From: Closterium sp. Naga37s-1
Lineage: Eukaryota > Streptophyta > Zygnematophyceae > Desmidiales > Closteriaceae
Length of the DNA stretch: 64,000 nucleotides
Assembly (NCBI GenBank): GCA_947471745.1
Contig: CANJKZ010000473.1
Location: 811,001 to 875,000, forward strand
Direction: 5' to 3'
Shown here: piece after piece, positions 24,701 through 37,300 of the stretch
Layout of the letters: each line of letters starts with the position of its first letter
Numbering within the stretch: the stretch's first letter is position 1
Position numbers and translations under genes: made by a program
The notes under the pieces: generated by a model
What the model was told of the DNA's origin: nothing
Database searches by the model: none
What the model saw: only the letters and a program-made list of their open reading frames with translations

Positions 24701-25999
24701 CTCGTCATCCTCGTCGCTTGCCCCCTCGCTCCCCTCCCGGGAGCCGTTGCGTGCCGTGTGCGGCACGACATCGACTCGCCGCCTCCTTATACGCCCGTAA
24801 CCGGTACCCCTGCCGCCGTTACCAGTCACCCCATGCGCTCCCTGCCCGTTCGCACTATCCCCGTTCGATCCCACACCTGTCCCACATCCTGCGCTCACTC
24901 TCACACTCCTTCCTCTCGCACCTCTCCCTCTAGCCGCGTTCCCTCTCTCCCCTGTCCCTCTTCCCGCGTTCCCTCTCGCACCAGTCCCTATTCCCGCGTT
25001 CCCTCTCGCACCAGTCCCTATTCCCGCGTTCCCTCTCGCACCAGTGCCTCTTCCCGCGTTCCATCTCGCACCAGTCCCTCTTCCCCTTCCCGCGTTTCCT
25101 CCTGCACCCGCTCCACGCCCAGCGTTCCCCGCGTTCGCATGTGGTTGCCCACCTACACCAGTCGCGTCCGCTACAGCCGGTTGCGCGGGGGTGCGGATGT
25201 GGACGTCGGGGTTTCCTGGCAACAGGGAGTTCACATTCCATATTGGCGGTGAATGTGCACGCGCGCTTGCATTCATCCCCGCTCCACCATTCACCGCACG
25301 CCCTAAACCACCGGCAACCGCGTTCAACGATGGGCCGTCTGTTCGCGCCCGAGAGTCCAAACCGACAACTAATGCTTCTCTAGGGTCTGGCGGGGCTTGC
25401 ACCGTTGGCTGGCTTTCCGGATTGATCGCGCTGGGGAATGGTGTTGACGGCGCGACAGGAGGCGTCACGACAGATGCGGGTGCGTGCACCATGGGATTTG
25501 GTTGAACGCCGATGTACCCGTAACTGAATCCCACGTTCGCGTACTGCGGCCCTACGAAGCCACGCACAGGCATCCCAAAGAGCTGGCTGGTGGGCACGGA
25601 CGGGGACGCGATGTGTTGTCCATCAACCTGTGGTCCGGGATGAGGCGTGGATACTCCTTGCGCGGTAACATCGTCCTGTTGATTTTGAAACGCGACAGTC
25701 GCTGCCGCAAACGGAATTTGTGGCCGCGGTGCTAGGTGGAGCCCGTTGACTAGTTGTTGTGGGTGGAACGAGGGCATCCGCGCCCCAAAAACCACGGGCT
25801 GCACGTATGGGGTGCTCCATGTGGGGTTGAGCGCGTGCAGACCTTGCACGGGAGCGGTGGGCGGTTCGGCATTATGGATTGCGGTTGTGTTGCCAGGAGC
25901 ACTGATGGAGTCGTGAAATATTGGCGACGCGACGCGATTCACGGTATGCATGCAGCGTGCGAGATTGCCCCTACCCCTATTCACCGCGTGCGTCATCAT
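21709..25999 (-). CDS. Crypton/Ndc10-type tyrosine recombinase, spliced, one in-frame TAG
   Basis: Exons 25999-23988, 23900-23018, 22920-22648 and 22560-21709 total 4020 nt (1340 codons) with GTAAGT, GTATGT and GTAAGT donors. Residues 1-460 are low complexity, including ten-residue repeats of the GTGARGNAGI type and an Asp/Glu run. About 500-670 is a helical SAM-like N-core. Exon 2 carries the catalytic domain: Arg in LARGCTIRNLQLPDM (about 736), H-x-x-R in VHATRAGG (874-877), LGGW (about 897-900) and candidate nucleophile Tyr in MTKHYLTTIPRE (about 910). The ARG..RNL..PD, GGW and HYL..IPRE pattern is that of Crypton recombinases and the yeast CBF3 subunit Ndc10. Exons 3-4 give a basic stretch, a coiled coil (about 1080-1130) and an unassigned C-terminal domain. 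Codon 608 is TAG (24,176-24,178) with coding continuing in frame. Activity is therefore doubtful unless the stop is an error or is read through. Confidence 0.8.
24940..25135. repeat. 30-bp coding minisatellite in the recombinase N-terminus
   Basis: Tandem units around CGCGTTCCCTCTCGCACCAG encode a ten-residue Gly/Arg repeat (GTGARGNAGI and variants) within the disordered N-terminal part of the recombinase. Confidence 0.85.
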
Positions 26000-27823
26000 G
26001 ATGCGCGGTCAACACTTGTACACCCGGGTGTGACTTAGACCCATCTACCTCGCGACCGATGTGCTCGCGGATATTCGAGCGCGGCACACAACGGGACCGC
26101 AATACTGTTGTCCCCTTTTCCTTCTAAGTCAGGTGAATCCAGTGGGTCAGGAAAGGGAAGAGCTTGGTGTGCAACTGGCGATCGGAAGGCCGAAAATGAG
26201 GGCATGCTCGGAGAAATGACCGGACAGTGCGTGGACGTGCTTGACACGTTACCGCGATCGCGCATCGACCAAACAGCGACAGCTGTGTGGCTCGTTCAAA
26301 TTGCTGCACGTGTCAGCCGGCATGGAGCCTACCAAATCGCGCCAGCTGTATCCGAACCGGATCTCGCTGCGCGCTTGCCGAACCTATCCTTGTGCGAAAT
26401 TTGTTCGCGATATGTTGCGAGATAGCACAGCCAATAGTAGCACTCCTTTGGTGTCGCGAACTCGCAGTTGCATGCGCGGGATGTCCCGCTTGTCAATGTT
26501 ACCGACCAATCGCATTAGTTTTCTACCGAGTCGCGCATGCATCGGCGCGTAAGAACGAGGTGGGTTCTTTCGGTTTTTTGGGGGTCGCGGAGCTTTCGGT
26601 GGCAGCCTGGTGGGTTTCACTGAGCCACGCAGGGCCGCGCTAGGTCCAAACCTGGTGGGATCCTGGGTGGCCGACTTCGCCCCACGCCTCCCGCGATAGC
26701 TCCGCGCCCCGTACATCCCAAGGCGTGGGCGGGGTTTTTCCCGAGCCGCGCCGTATGAACATCCCAATTCAACGTGAGCTATTTCTTTGACGGAGAGGCA
26801 CATAATGAGTCAGTCGAGCAAGATCCACGAAGGGTCATAGCTAGCGTCAACCCTATTTGGAACAGTAAAAAGGTGTATGGCCGACCTACGCCATCCGCCC
26901 TACATCGTGCACGACCACACACCCCAAGCCGCGATTCTAACCCCGCCGTTTCTGGATGGTATTCGTGGCTACGAGACTCGAATGATTATATTACCAATCG
27001 TGAGACGCCACAAACGCACCGCAAAAGAGGGGATGTAGGGTTGCAGGGCTTTCAGAGCCCCTTCCCCCAACCACGCGCATCCACGCCACGAGGGCTTTGT
27101 GGTTGGCTGTTTCGTAGTGGGACAAGAAATAACATCCGCAAGTGTGAACGCTTCCCCTACCTCACGAACTCTCAACCGGAAACCGCAAAACCTTTTCACT
27201 TCGCGGAAGTGGTTACTCGTCGTTGTCCTGTCCTCAACACAAATCCTCGGTCAATTCACCTGTCGTGAACCCAGTAGCGGCGCTAGCGACAGCTAGCGAA
27301 ATTCGGTGAGAGCGCGCGGTGCGTCGTTTTCTTGGGGTCTCCAGTCCGGTCCAGTCCATCTCCCACCATCCATCTGCTGTACCTTCTGTCCCCCTTCACC
27401 GCCCCGCCTCATCTCCCCTCCCCCTACGTCGTCAATCCCGAGGCCAATAAACTGCGCCTGCGTTCTTCCTTTTTCGTCATCAATCCCTTCCCGCCACTGT
27501 ACCACCTGTCATCTCATCCCGTCGATTTCACAGCGATCGCTTTTTATCCCAGCAAGCACCCGTTGCTGCTGTCATTTTCGCTGTCACGCTCCGTACTTGC
27601 CATCCTCGCCACGACCGCCAGTCCGCCTCCCTCCGTCCTCGCCGGGGTTTTTCCCACATTGCGATTCTCGCTTCTGACTGATTCTGCTAGTTCTGTCTAG
27701 CGCCCAAGTCAATAGCTCAGCTGCGACCCGCACTGATACAGACAGCTCACCGCCGCATTCGGGGATCGACGCCTTATCCAAAGTCGACGCCGTTTCTCTT
27801 TATATTCGGCGAAGGACACTACG
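26000..27823. other. Gene-free stretch upstream of recombinase and START-like genes
   Basis: No open frame here has recognisable protein features. The first 750 bp continues the CGCG/TCGCGA-rich style of the element block. From about 27,300 the sequence is pyrimidine-rich and probably belongs to the START-like gene's promoter and 5' UTR. I looked for the missing DRP2 GTPase half here and did not find it. No terminal inverted or direct repeat bounding the element was found by eye. Confidence 0.5.
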
Positions 27824-29130
27824 ATGTTTCAAACCGTCAGCACACGCGACTTCGCCAGCAAGCGGCGGTCGGTTAAGTTAACTGCTGCCGGTGACACTGA
27901 CGGCAACGGCGAAAGTCGCCGTTCAGCCCGGCGAGCGTCCGCCATTCGCGCCGGCTCTTCAGGGGAAGGACGGCGAGGAGGTAACGGTGGAAAAGCATCC
28001 GCGACCGACGCGGCGGCGACAGCGGGGAGTAGCCGAAGCCGGCGCAAATGGACGCAGTCGAGCGGCAATCGCGCGGCGCCATCGACGGCGGAAGATGCGG
28101 TGCAGGCGGAACTGGCGGCGACGCCGGGGCTGCTGGAGCCGATGCGCGTCGAGCTGATACCTGAGGTGAGGGTCGCTTGACACGAGGCTCATGCACACGG
28201 ACAGCGGCACCGCCATGTTCCGCCACATGGACAAGTGCTCCTCCGTGCCGCCGCACCTTCGCTCTCTCGCCCATCAACTTACCCCTCTTCCCTCTCCCCT
28301 TTTCCCCTTTCTCTTCCCCATCCCTCCGCCGCTTTCTTCCGCGCCCCCTCCCCCTCCCTCCCCCCCGCCAGGAGGGGAAGGTGGACAGCTACCGCATAAA
28401 GGCGGGCATGAAATCCCGGCACCCCCCAGGCGTGATCTACGGCCTCCTGCGCGACTTCAAGCGCGGCCCCGCCATTTTCCGCCACATGGACAAGTGCTCC
28501 TCCGTGCCGCAGCCCGACGGGAGCCTGCTCGTCGTGCAGAACGTCAAGTGGCGGTTCCAGCTGTTCTCGGGGAAATTCGACCTCGCGCTCTACTGTCATT
28601 GTGACGACGCAACACGCACGATCACGTACCGACTGTAAGTCCGTTTTGAGTCTGGACTCAAAGAGTCGTGCCGAACGTCAAGTGGCGGTTCCAGCTGTTC
28701 TCGGGGAAATTCGACCTCGCGCTCTATTGCCACTGCGACGATGCAACACGCACAATCACGTACCGACTGTGAGTTTGTTTTTGAGTCGACTCGGGGAGAA
28801 TGTGTAGAGTCGTGCAGAACGTCAAGTGGCGGTTCCAGCTGTTCTCGGGGAAGTTCGACCTGGCGCTCTACTGTCATTGTGACGACGCAACACGCACGAT
28901 CACGTACCGACTGTAAGTCTGTTTTGAGTCTGGACTCAAAGATTCGTGCAGAACGTCAAGTGACGCTTCCAGCTGTTCTCGGGGAAATTCGACCTGGCGC
29001 TCTATTGTCACTGCGACGATGCAACACGCACTATCACATACCGACTGTGAGTTCCAGATGATTTTTCGGGTGTAGGCTTTGCTAGCCTCATTTTCTTCTA
29101 TTGCAAACAATGTTTGTTTGTTTGTTTGTT

Positions 29131-29164
<34 letters not shown>

Positions 29165-30456
29165 GTGACTCTAATCATACCCTCACTCCGCTTTCCGTTT
29201 CCATGTCTCCTCTCCTTCCTTTCCTCATTCTCTCTCTCAGGGCATCTCCTGGATTCATGAAAGATTTTGTCGGCACATCAACCATTCGCAGCCTCTCTTC
29301 CCTCCCTCACACCCCACCCTCCTCCTCCTCCTCCCTGCCTCTCACCGTTCCCGGCACACGCACTATCAGCCATCCCCAGCCTCTGCTACAGCCAGATCTA
29401 CAGCCCCAGGCACCTCAGCCTAAGCCCTTGCACCCGGCGGTACAGATAAAGCCGCTACAGCCGCGCCTCCCGCTACAGCAGCGGCTGCTACAGCTGCAGC
29501 AGGCGATTCCCCTCGGCCGCTTCCCCGCTCAGCTGCTGGCGTTCGGCCGAGTGGCTGTGGGGGAGCCTCGGATCGAAGGCGAGGGGCTAGGAGGGGGGAT
29601 TCTGGGTGGGTGGCCGCGGATGGGTGATGGAGCTGCTTCTGCTGTGCCCGTGGCAACAGCAGCAGGAGCAGTAGGAGCATCAGCAGGAGCAGGAGCAGGA
29701 GGAGCGGTAGGGGGCATGGTAGGAGGAGTTAAGATTGGCGGAGGCGTGCTGTGGAACAGTGGCATGTCGGCAGGTGCTGCTTCAGAGCTGGTGAAATGTG
29801 AACCGTCAGATTGCGGGTCGGTGATTGAGATCGTCCAGAGGGTCGAACCAACTGCGTTGCCGCTTGGCCCTTTGAGTAAGTGCCGGACCTGAGTCCAAGT
29901 GTGCATGCATGCCCTATTTTTGAAGCGCTTTAAAAGTAAAACTGCCAACTTGCCGCTGGGCCCTTTGATTAAGTGCCTGAGTCCATCCAAGTGTGCATGC
30001 ATGCCCCACTGCTTCCATCTTTACCTCTATTGCTCATATAGTTGCGGCGCATTGCTCGTGTGTCCGTGCCCTAGAGCTTACCGGTATTAGTGCCCACTCA
30101 CTTCCTTCCATTCAACTTCGTGTCCTCATGTCTGCATTTCCCCGTCTTTTCTCGTCTCCCTTGCTCCTCATCCCTACTTCCCACTCTGTTGCTGCCCCTT
30201 CTCCTTCACCTCGACAGCCCAGTACATATTGGGTTACATCATTACAAGCCAAATGCGAGGGCTGTTCCATGACCTATGTGTGGAGGCGACAAACATTGAA
30301 GCGAGGAATATAGCGGAACAGGCAAGGTTAAAGGCTGCTGCTGCTACTGCTGCTGCCAATGCGCGTGCTGCTGGTCAGGAAAATGGTTCGCATAAGGGGA
30401 AAAGTGTTTATAAGGTGTTGGGTTTGTGGAATAGCATCGCAGTAGCTCCAGTTTAA
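27824..30456 (+). CDS. START-like/SRPBCC lipid-binding protein (DUF220-like), 4 exons
   Basis: Exons 27824-28165, 28372-28634, 29241-29875 and 30218-30456 sum to 1479 nt (492 residues plus TAA) with matching phases and GT-AG borders. Residues 1-114 are basic, Ser/Arg/Ala-rich and disordered, possibly a targeting peptide. The helix-grip domain begins in exon 2 (GVIYGLLRDFKRGPAIFRHM; NVKWRFQLFSGKFDLALYCH; DATRTITYRL) and continues ASPGFMKDFVG in exon 3 and SVIEIVQRVEPTALPLGPL to YILGYIITSQMRGLFHDLCV across the last intron. This order matches plant members of the polyketide cyclase/dehydrase and lipid-transport superfamily. Exon 3 also encodes about 170 residues of Pro/Gln- then Ala/Gly-rich sequence between two conserved blocks, longer than usual. 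The C-terminus is a basic helix. Ligand unknown. The second exon has three degenerate downstream copies. Confidence 0.8.
28178..28257 (+). repeat. Upstream fragment copy of START-like exon 2
   Basis: This copy repeats the codons FRHMDKCSSVP (intact at 28,478-28,510) inside intron 1, preceded by unrelated sequence and lacking both splice sites. Confidence 0.85.
28664..29050 (+). repeat. Three partial copies of START-like exon 2
   Basis: Copies at about 28,669-28,770, 28,808-28,915 and 28,946-29,049 repeat the exon's 3' half (NVKWRFQLFSGKF to TITYRL) with its GTAAGT or GTGAGT donor. None keeps an acceptor, so they would be skipped. They carry scattered substitutions. Short palindromes of the TTTGAGTC/GACTCAAA kind lie between them. 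Confidence 0.92.
29109..29162. repeat. Poly-T tract in START-like intron 2
   Basis: A TTTG repeat leads into about 32 consecutive T. The orientation (T on the sense strand) and the position before the acceptor at 29,240 make it a long polypyrimidine run. Confidence 0.95.
29850..30010 (+). repeat. Duplicated exon-end/donor segment in START-like intron 3
   Basis: The segment LPLGPL plus donor and following intron (with AAGTGTGCATGCATGCCC) at 29,857-29,910 recurs at 29,950-30,006. In the second copy the donor is mutated (GATTAAGT instead of GAGTAAGT). Confidence 0.85.
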
Positions 30457-31310
30457 GCTAGCGGACTGAGGGCAAAAGACTTGCTATGGTATTTTTCTGT
30501 TTGGTTTTTCTAACATGTCTTGTAAGTAAACATTGTGAAGCGCACATTTGTTATTTTCAAATCAGCAGGAGTGGCGCTGGTTGGAGTGGACAGGAACCTG
30601 ATTTCTCTGTATCGAGTCACGCACGCCTCGGTGTTTCCAAGGCTTGATCTCTCAATTTTGTTTGACAGGCGCACAGAGCGGTGAATGGATCAAGCAGCTG
30701 GATTGTGCACAGCAACGCACTTAACCGTTATTCACCGAGTTGAAAGCAGAAAGCGCAACCATGAAACTACAACCAATAAGCAGACACACACCAGCACGGC
30801 ACGGGTATTAGACCTAGATTTCTTGCACATCGACTCGGCTCGCCTAGACGGACTTACATGTAGCGATCGTCTTTTTTTTTTGCGTCGCGTTCGTTTCGGT
30901 CGGCGCAGTCCAGAGATACGGAGGGACCTTTGTCCCCGTCATAAGCTATGCTCACGTGCTAGGGACAATCCAGGTCAATCCAGTCGCCACGAGACTCGGA
31001 TTACTAATAATAGCTCAGGATCAACGCATAGAACTGTAACACTGTCACGCGTGGTAAGGCCACGTGGCGGTTTATTTTTGCACGTTTGAGTCGACTCAAA
31101 AGTCTCCCGCGTGGTAAGGCCGGGTGCTGTGGGATCAGAGCACCTTTTTCACGTCATCTGCGAGACTGGTTTACGGCTTTTCGTAGCTAGTATCGTGGAG
31201 TTCGAGGAGACTACTAAGCTGGACTAATACATCTCGTGTTCTACCATTAGCTGTCGTATCACTCGAAGTTGAGTCAGCTTATAAGGGGTACTACTATTAG
31301 CGGTGTCAGT
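30457..31310. other. Intergenic region and PAF1 5' flank
   Basis: Spacer between the START-like stop and the PAF1 ATG. It holds a perfect 16-bp palindrome, TTTGAGTCGACTCAAA, at 31,085-31,100, and two copies of CGCGTGGTAAGGCC on either side of it (about 31,049 and 31,110). It presumably includes the PAF1 promoter. No TATA box is claimed. Confidence 0.5.
31085..31100. other. Perfect 16-bp palindrome TTTGAGTCGACTCAAA
   Basis: One of a family of short inverted repeats with TTTGAG/CTCAAA arms. Others lie at 28,645-28,662, 28,783-28,792, 28,923-28,940, 32,508-32,521, 41,856-41,875, 42,185-42,196 and 43,512-43,531. All are in introns, spacers or exon debris of the START-like and PAF1 genes. Confidence 0.85.
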
Positions 31311-34300
31311 ATGAGCTCTGGAGCGCATACCCAGCATCTAACCAATCCAGGAATGCCACCTGGGCCTCCGCCTGGTCCCCCACCTGGCATGCTTCCAGCA
31401 TCCGGGCCATATTCAGGCAACCCATACGGAGCCGCCAACGCACATAATGCATCGTCCTACGCTGCTCCTAATTCTACTTACGTTCCTAATCAGTCGCTTC
31501 CCCTTCCGCCTCCGCCTCCTCCGCCCACCAGCGGAGACCTTCCGCTTCCCCCTCCTCCGCCGTACCCCCCTCCCCCTTCCGGCTCCCACCAACCCGCACC
31601 TCCTCCCCCGCCTCCCCCCACGTCCGATCCCCCGCTGCCCCCTCCCCCGCCCTTCCCGCCGACGCATTCTGCGCTTCCGCCTCCCCCGCCTCCCCCATCC
31701 GCTCCTGGCGCGGGAACTCTCGCCCTTCCGCCACCCCCTTCCGCTCCGCAGCCCCCGTCCGCGGAGAAAGGGCGGCATGCAGGGGGAGATGGGCGGAGAG
31801 ACAAGCGCGGAGCAGGCGGGGATGGGGGAGACGGGCGGAGAGATAGGCACCAGCATAGTCACCATTCGCAACAGTCACAGCATCACCAGCAGAAGCCGTC
31901 GCAACCAGGATCACACCAGCACAATCAGCAGCAGCAGCAGCAGCAACACCAGCAACAACAACACCAGCAGCAGCAGGGGGAGAAGCACAGGCACTCGGCA
32001 CACGCGCAGGCTGGGGGGAAGAGTAGCCACGCGGGCGGGGGGGGTGGGGGAAGCGGGGCGCTGGTCCCCGCGCGCGGTAGGGACGCGCCTGGGGGAGCAG
32101 CTGGCGGGGGAAGCGGCGCAACAGGGGGAGCAGCAGGCGCAGCAGCAGGGGGGGCTAAGGACGAGAACCGGCTGAAACGGCCGTCGACGTTCCAGTGCAG
32201 AGTGAGGTGCGAGGGAATGGGGTGCGGTGTGATGCGGTTGAGGGGGGTTTGAGTGAGGGCCAGGGGGTTTTAGTGGGGTGGGGTAAAAGGGGCTCTTCAC
32301 TATCCCCCCTCATCCCCCTCGATTCCTCCTTTTCTGCACATTTCTCTACCCTCCCCCACACTTCCCAACACTTCCCCACACTCCACACTTTCCATACTCA
32401 CCCACTATCTCCCACACTCCCACCCTCATGATCTACCCTCTCCTCAGGTTCACTAATACCCTGCCAGAGGCAGCGTCGCAGCCAAAGCTGCTGCCTCTCG
32501 TGTGTGCTTGAGTCGACTCAAACCATCCTGAGGAATCCCGAAATCCCTGCACCCCCCCACTCACACAACCCCCCCTCCCCACCCCCTCTTTGCCTCCCTC
32601 AGGTTCACTAATACCCTGCCAGAGCCAGCGTCACAGCCGAAGCTGCTGCCTCTCGGGGGGGACCCGCACCGGTACTCCGCGTACCACGTATCGACTCTGG
32701 AGGCGGATCATCGGCACCGATTGCACGTGGAGCCTGATTTGGGGATTCCCCTGGACCTGCTCGACCTATCCGCCTACTGGTTAGTTGTTTCATTCGCATG
32801 TGTGCACTCAGCCCCGCTACTCCGCCTACCATGTGTGTGCGTTCCCTCTTGAGGCGGACCACCGACACCGCCTGCACGCGGAGCTGGATTGGGGATTCCA
32901 TTGGATCTGCTCGACCTATCCGCCTACTGGTTAGTGATTGCTGGATTCAGTCAGTCAGTCAGTCAGTCAGTCAGTCAGTCAGTCAGTCAGTCAGTCAGTC
33001 AGTCAGTCAGTCAGTCAGTCGGTCAGTCAGTCACATGGGTGTGTATCACTGGTTGGTCTACCCTCCTTCCCTCCGTGTCTCTTCTCCCCCCCAGTGCCCC
33101 GCCCCCTCCATTACGCGGCATTACCATTACGCGGCATTACCATTACGCGGCATTACCATTACGCGGCGTTACCATTACGCGGCGTTACCATTACGCGGCG
33201 TTACCATTACGCGGCGTTACCATTACGCGGCGTAACCATTACGTGGCGTTACCATTACGCGGCGTAACCATTACGCGGCGTTACCATTACGCGGCGTTTC
33301 CATTACGCGGCATTACCATTACGCGGCATTACCATTACGCGGCATTACCATTACGCGGCGTTACCATTACGCGGCGTTACCATTGCGCGGCGTTACCATT
33401 GCGCGGCGTTACCATTGCGCGGCGTTACCATTGCGCGGCGTTACCATTGCGCGGCGTTACCATTGCGCGGCGTTACCATTATGCGGCGTTACCATTACGC
33501 GGCGTTACCATTACGCGGCGTTACCATTACGCGGCGTTACCATTACGCGGCGTTACCATTACGCGTCGTTACCATTACGCGGCGTTACCATTACGCGGCG
33601 TTACCATTATGCGGCGTTACCATTACGCGGCGTTACCATTACGCGGCGTTACCATTACGCGGCGTTACCATTACGCGGCGTTACCATTACGCGTCGTTAC
33701 CATTACGCGGCGTTACCATTACGCGGCGTTACCATTACGCGGCGTTACCATTACGCGGCGTTACCATTACGCGTCGTTACCATTACGCGGCGTTTCCATT
33801 ACGCGGCATTACCATTACGCGGCATTACCATTACGCGGCATTACCATTACGCGGCGTTACCATTACGCGGCGTTACCATTGCGCGGCGTTACCATTGCGC
33901 GGCGTTACCATTGCGCGGCGTTACCATTGCGCGGCGTTACCATTGCGCGGCGTTACCATTGCGCGGCGTTACCATTATGCGGCGTTACCATTACGCGGCG
34001 TTACCATTACGCGGCGTTACCATTACGCGGCGTTACCATTACGCGGCGTTACCATTACGCGTCGTTACCATTACGCGGCGTTACCATTACGCGGCGTTAC
34101 CATTATGCGGCGTTACCATTACGCGGCGTTACCGTTACGCGGCGTTACCGTTACGCGGCGTTACCGTTACGCGGCATTACCATTACGCGGCATTACCATT
34201 ACGCGGCGTTACGCGGCGTTACCATTACGCGGCGTTACCATTACGCGGCGTTACCATTACGCGTCGTTACCATTACGCGGCGTTACCATTACGCGGCGTT

Positions 34301-37300
34301 ACCATTATGCGGCGTTACCATTACGCGGCGTTACCATTACGCGGCCTTACCATTACGCGACGTTTCCATTACGCGGCATTACCATTACGCGGCGTTACCA
34401 TTACGCGGCATTACCATTACGCGGCGTTACCATTACGCGGCGTTACCATTACGCGGCGTTTCCATTACGCGGCGTCACCATTACGCGGCGTCACCATTAC
34501 GCGGCGTTACCATTACGCGGCGTTACCATTACGCGGCATTACCATTACGCGGCATTACCATTACGCGGCGTTACCATTACGCGGCGTTACCATTGCGCGG
34601 CGTTACCATTGCGCGGCGTTACCATTGCGCGGCGTTACCATTGCGCGGCGTTACCATTGCGCGGCGTTACCATTGCGCGGCGTTACCATTGCGCGGCGTT
34701 ACCATTATGCGGCGTTACCATTACGCGGCGTTACCATTACGCGGCGTTACCGTTACGCGGCATTACCATTACGCGGCATTACCATTACGCGGCATTACCA
34801 TTACGCGGCGTTACCATTACGCGGCGTTACCATTACGCGGCGTTACCATTACGCGTCGTTACCATTACGCGGCGTTACCATTACGCGGCGTTACCATTAT
34901 GCGGCGTTACCATTACGCGGCGTTACCATTACGCGGCCTTACCATTACGCGACGTTTCCATTACGCGGCATTACCATTACGCGGCGTTACCATTACGCGG
35001 CATTACCATTACGCGGCGTTACCATTACGCGGCGTTACCATTACGCGGCGTTTCCATTACGCGGCGTCACCATTACGCGGCGTCACCATTACGCGGCGTT
35101 ACCATTACGCGGCGTTACCATTACGCGGCATTACCATTACGCGGCATTACCATTACGCGGCGTTACCATTACGCGGCGTTACCATTGCGCGGCGTTACCA
35201 TTGCGCGGCGTTACCATTGCGCGGCGTTACCATTGCGCGGCGTTACCATTGCGCGGCGTTACCATTATGCGGCGTTACCATTACGCGGCGTTACCATTAC
35301 GCGGCGTTACCATTACGCGGCGTTACCATTACGCGGCGTTACCATTACGCGGCGTTACCATTACGCGGCGTTACCATTACGCGGCGTTACCATTATGCGG
35401 CGTTACCGTTACGCGGCGTTACCGTTACGCGGCGTTACCGTTACGCGGCATTACCATTACGCGGCATTACCATTACGCGGCGTTACCATTACGCGGCGTT
35501 ACCATTACGCGGCGTTACCATTACGCGTCGTTACCATTACGCGGCGTTACCATTACGCGGCGTTACCATTATGCGGCGTTACCATTACGCGGCGTTACCA
35601 TTACGCGGCATTACCATTACGCGGCATTACCATTACGCGGCGTTACCATTACGCGGCGTTACCATTGCGCGGCGTTACCATTGCGCGGCGTTACCATTGC
35701 GCGGCGTTACCATTGCGCGGCGTTACCATTGCGCGGCGTTACCATTGCGCGGCGTTACCATTGCGCGGCGTTACCATTATGCGGCGTTACCATTACGCGG
35801 CGTTACCATTACGCGGCGTTACCATTACGCGGCGTTACCATTACGCGGCGTTACCATTACGCGGCGTTACCATTACGCGGCGTTACCATTACGCGGCGTT
35901 ACCATTACGCGGCGTAACCATTACGTGGCGTTACCATTACGCGGCGTAACCATTACGCGGCGTTACCATTACGCGGCGTTTCCATTACGCGGCATTACCA
36001 TTACGCGGCATTACCATTACGCGGCATTACCATTACGCGGCGTTACCATTACGCGGCGTTACCATTGCGCGGCGTTACCATTGCGCGGCGTTACCATTGC
36101 GCGGCGTTACCATTGCGCGGCGTTACCATTGCGCGGCGTTACCATTGCGCGGCGTTACCATTATGCGGCGTTACCATTACGCGGCGTTACCATTACGCGG
36201 CGTTACCATTACGCGGCGTTACCATTACGCGTCGTTACCATTACGCGGCGTTACCATTACGCGGCGTTACCATTATGCGGCGTTACCATTACGCGGCGTT
36301 ACCATTACGCGGCGTTACCATTACGCGGCGTTACCATTACGCGTCGTTACCATTACGCGGCGTTACCATTACGCGGCGTTACCATTACGCGGCGTTACCA
36401 TTACGCGGCGTTACCATTACGCGTCGTTACCATTACGCGTCGTTACCATTACGCGGCGTTTCCATTACGCGGCGTTTCCATTACGCGGCATTACCATTAC
36501 GCGGCATTACCATTACGCGGCATTACCATTACGCGGCGTTACCATTGCGCGGCGTTACCATTGCGCGGCGTTACCATTGCGCGGCGTTACCATTGCGCGG
36601 CGTTACCATTGCGCGGCGTTACCATTGCGCGGCGTTACCATTGCGCGGCGTTACCATTACGCGGCGTTACCATTACGCGGCGTTACCATTACGCGGCGTT
36701 ACCATTACGCGGCGTTACCATTACGCGTCGTTACCATTACGCGGCGTTACCATTACGCGGCGTTACCATTATGCGGCGTTACCATTACGCGGCGTTACCG
36801 TTACGCGGCGTTACCGTTACGCGGCGTTACCGTTACGCGGCATTACCATTACGCGGCATTACCATTACGCGGCGTTACGCGGCGTTACCATTACGCGGCG
36901 TTACCATTACGCGGCGTTACCATTACGCGTCGTTACCATTACGCGGCGTTACCATTACGCGGCGTTACCATTATGCGGCGTTACCATTACGCGGCGTTAC
37001 CATTACGCGGCCTTACCATTACGCGACGTTTCCATTACGCGGCATTACCATTACGCGGCATTACCATTACGCGGCGTTACCATTACGCGGCGTTACCATT
37101 ACGCGGCGTTTCCATTACGCGGCGTCACCATTACGCGGCGTCACCATTACGCGGCGTTACCATTACGCGGCGTTACCATTACGCGGCATTACCATTACGC
37201 GGCATTACCATTACGCGGCGTTACCATTACGCGGCGTTACCATTGCGCGGCGTTACCATTGCGCGGCGTTACCATTGCGCGGCGTTACCATTGCGCGGCG

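Noticed and set aside
26384..26803. 139-codon minus-strand frame as a missing dynamin exon
   Set aside because: No GTPase motif (G1, G3 or G4) or dynamin residue pattern; it looks like non-coding GC-rich sequence.
28664..29050. Mutually exclusive alternative exons in the START-like gene
   Set aside because: The copies lack acceptors, so they cannot be used as cassette exons without cryptic sites; decay is more likely.
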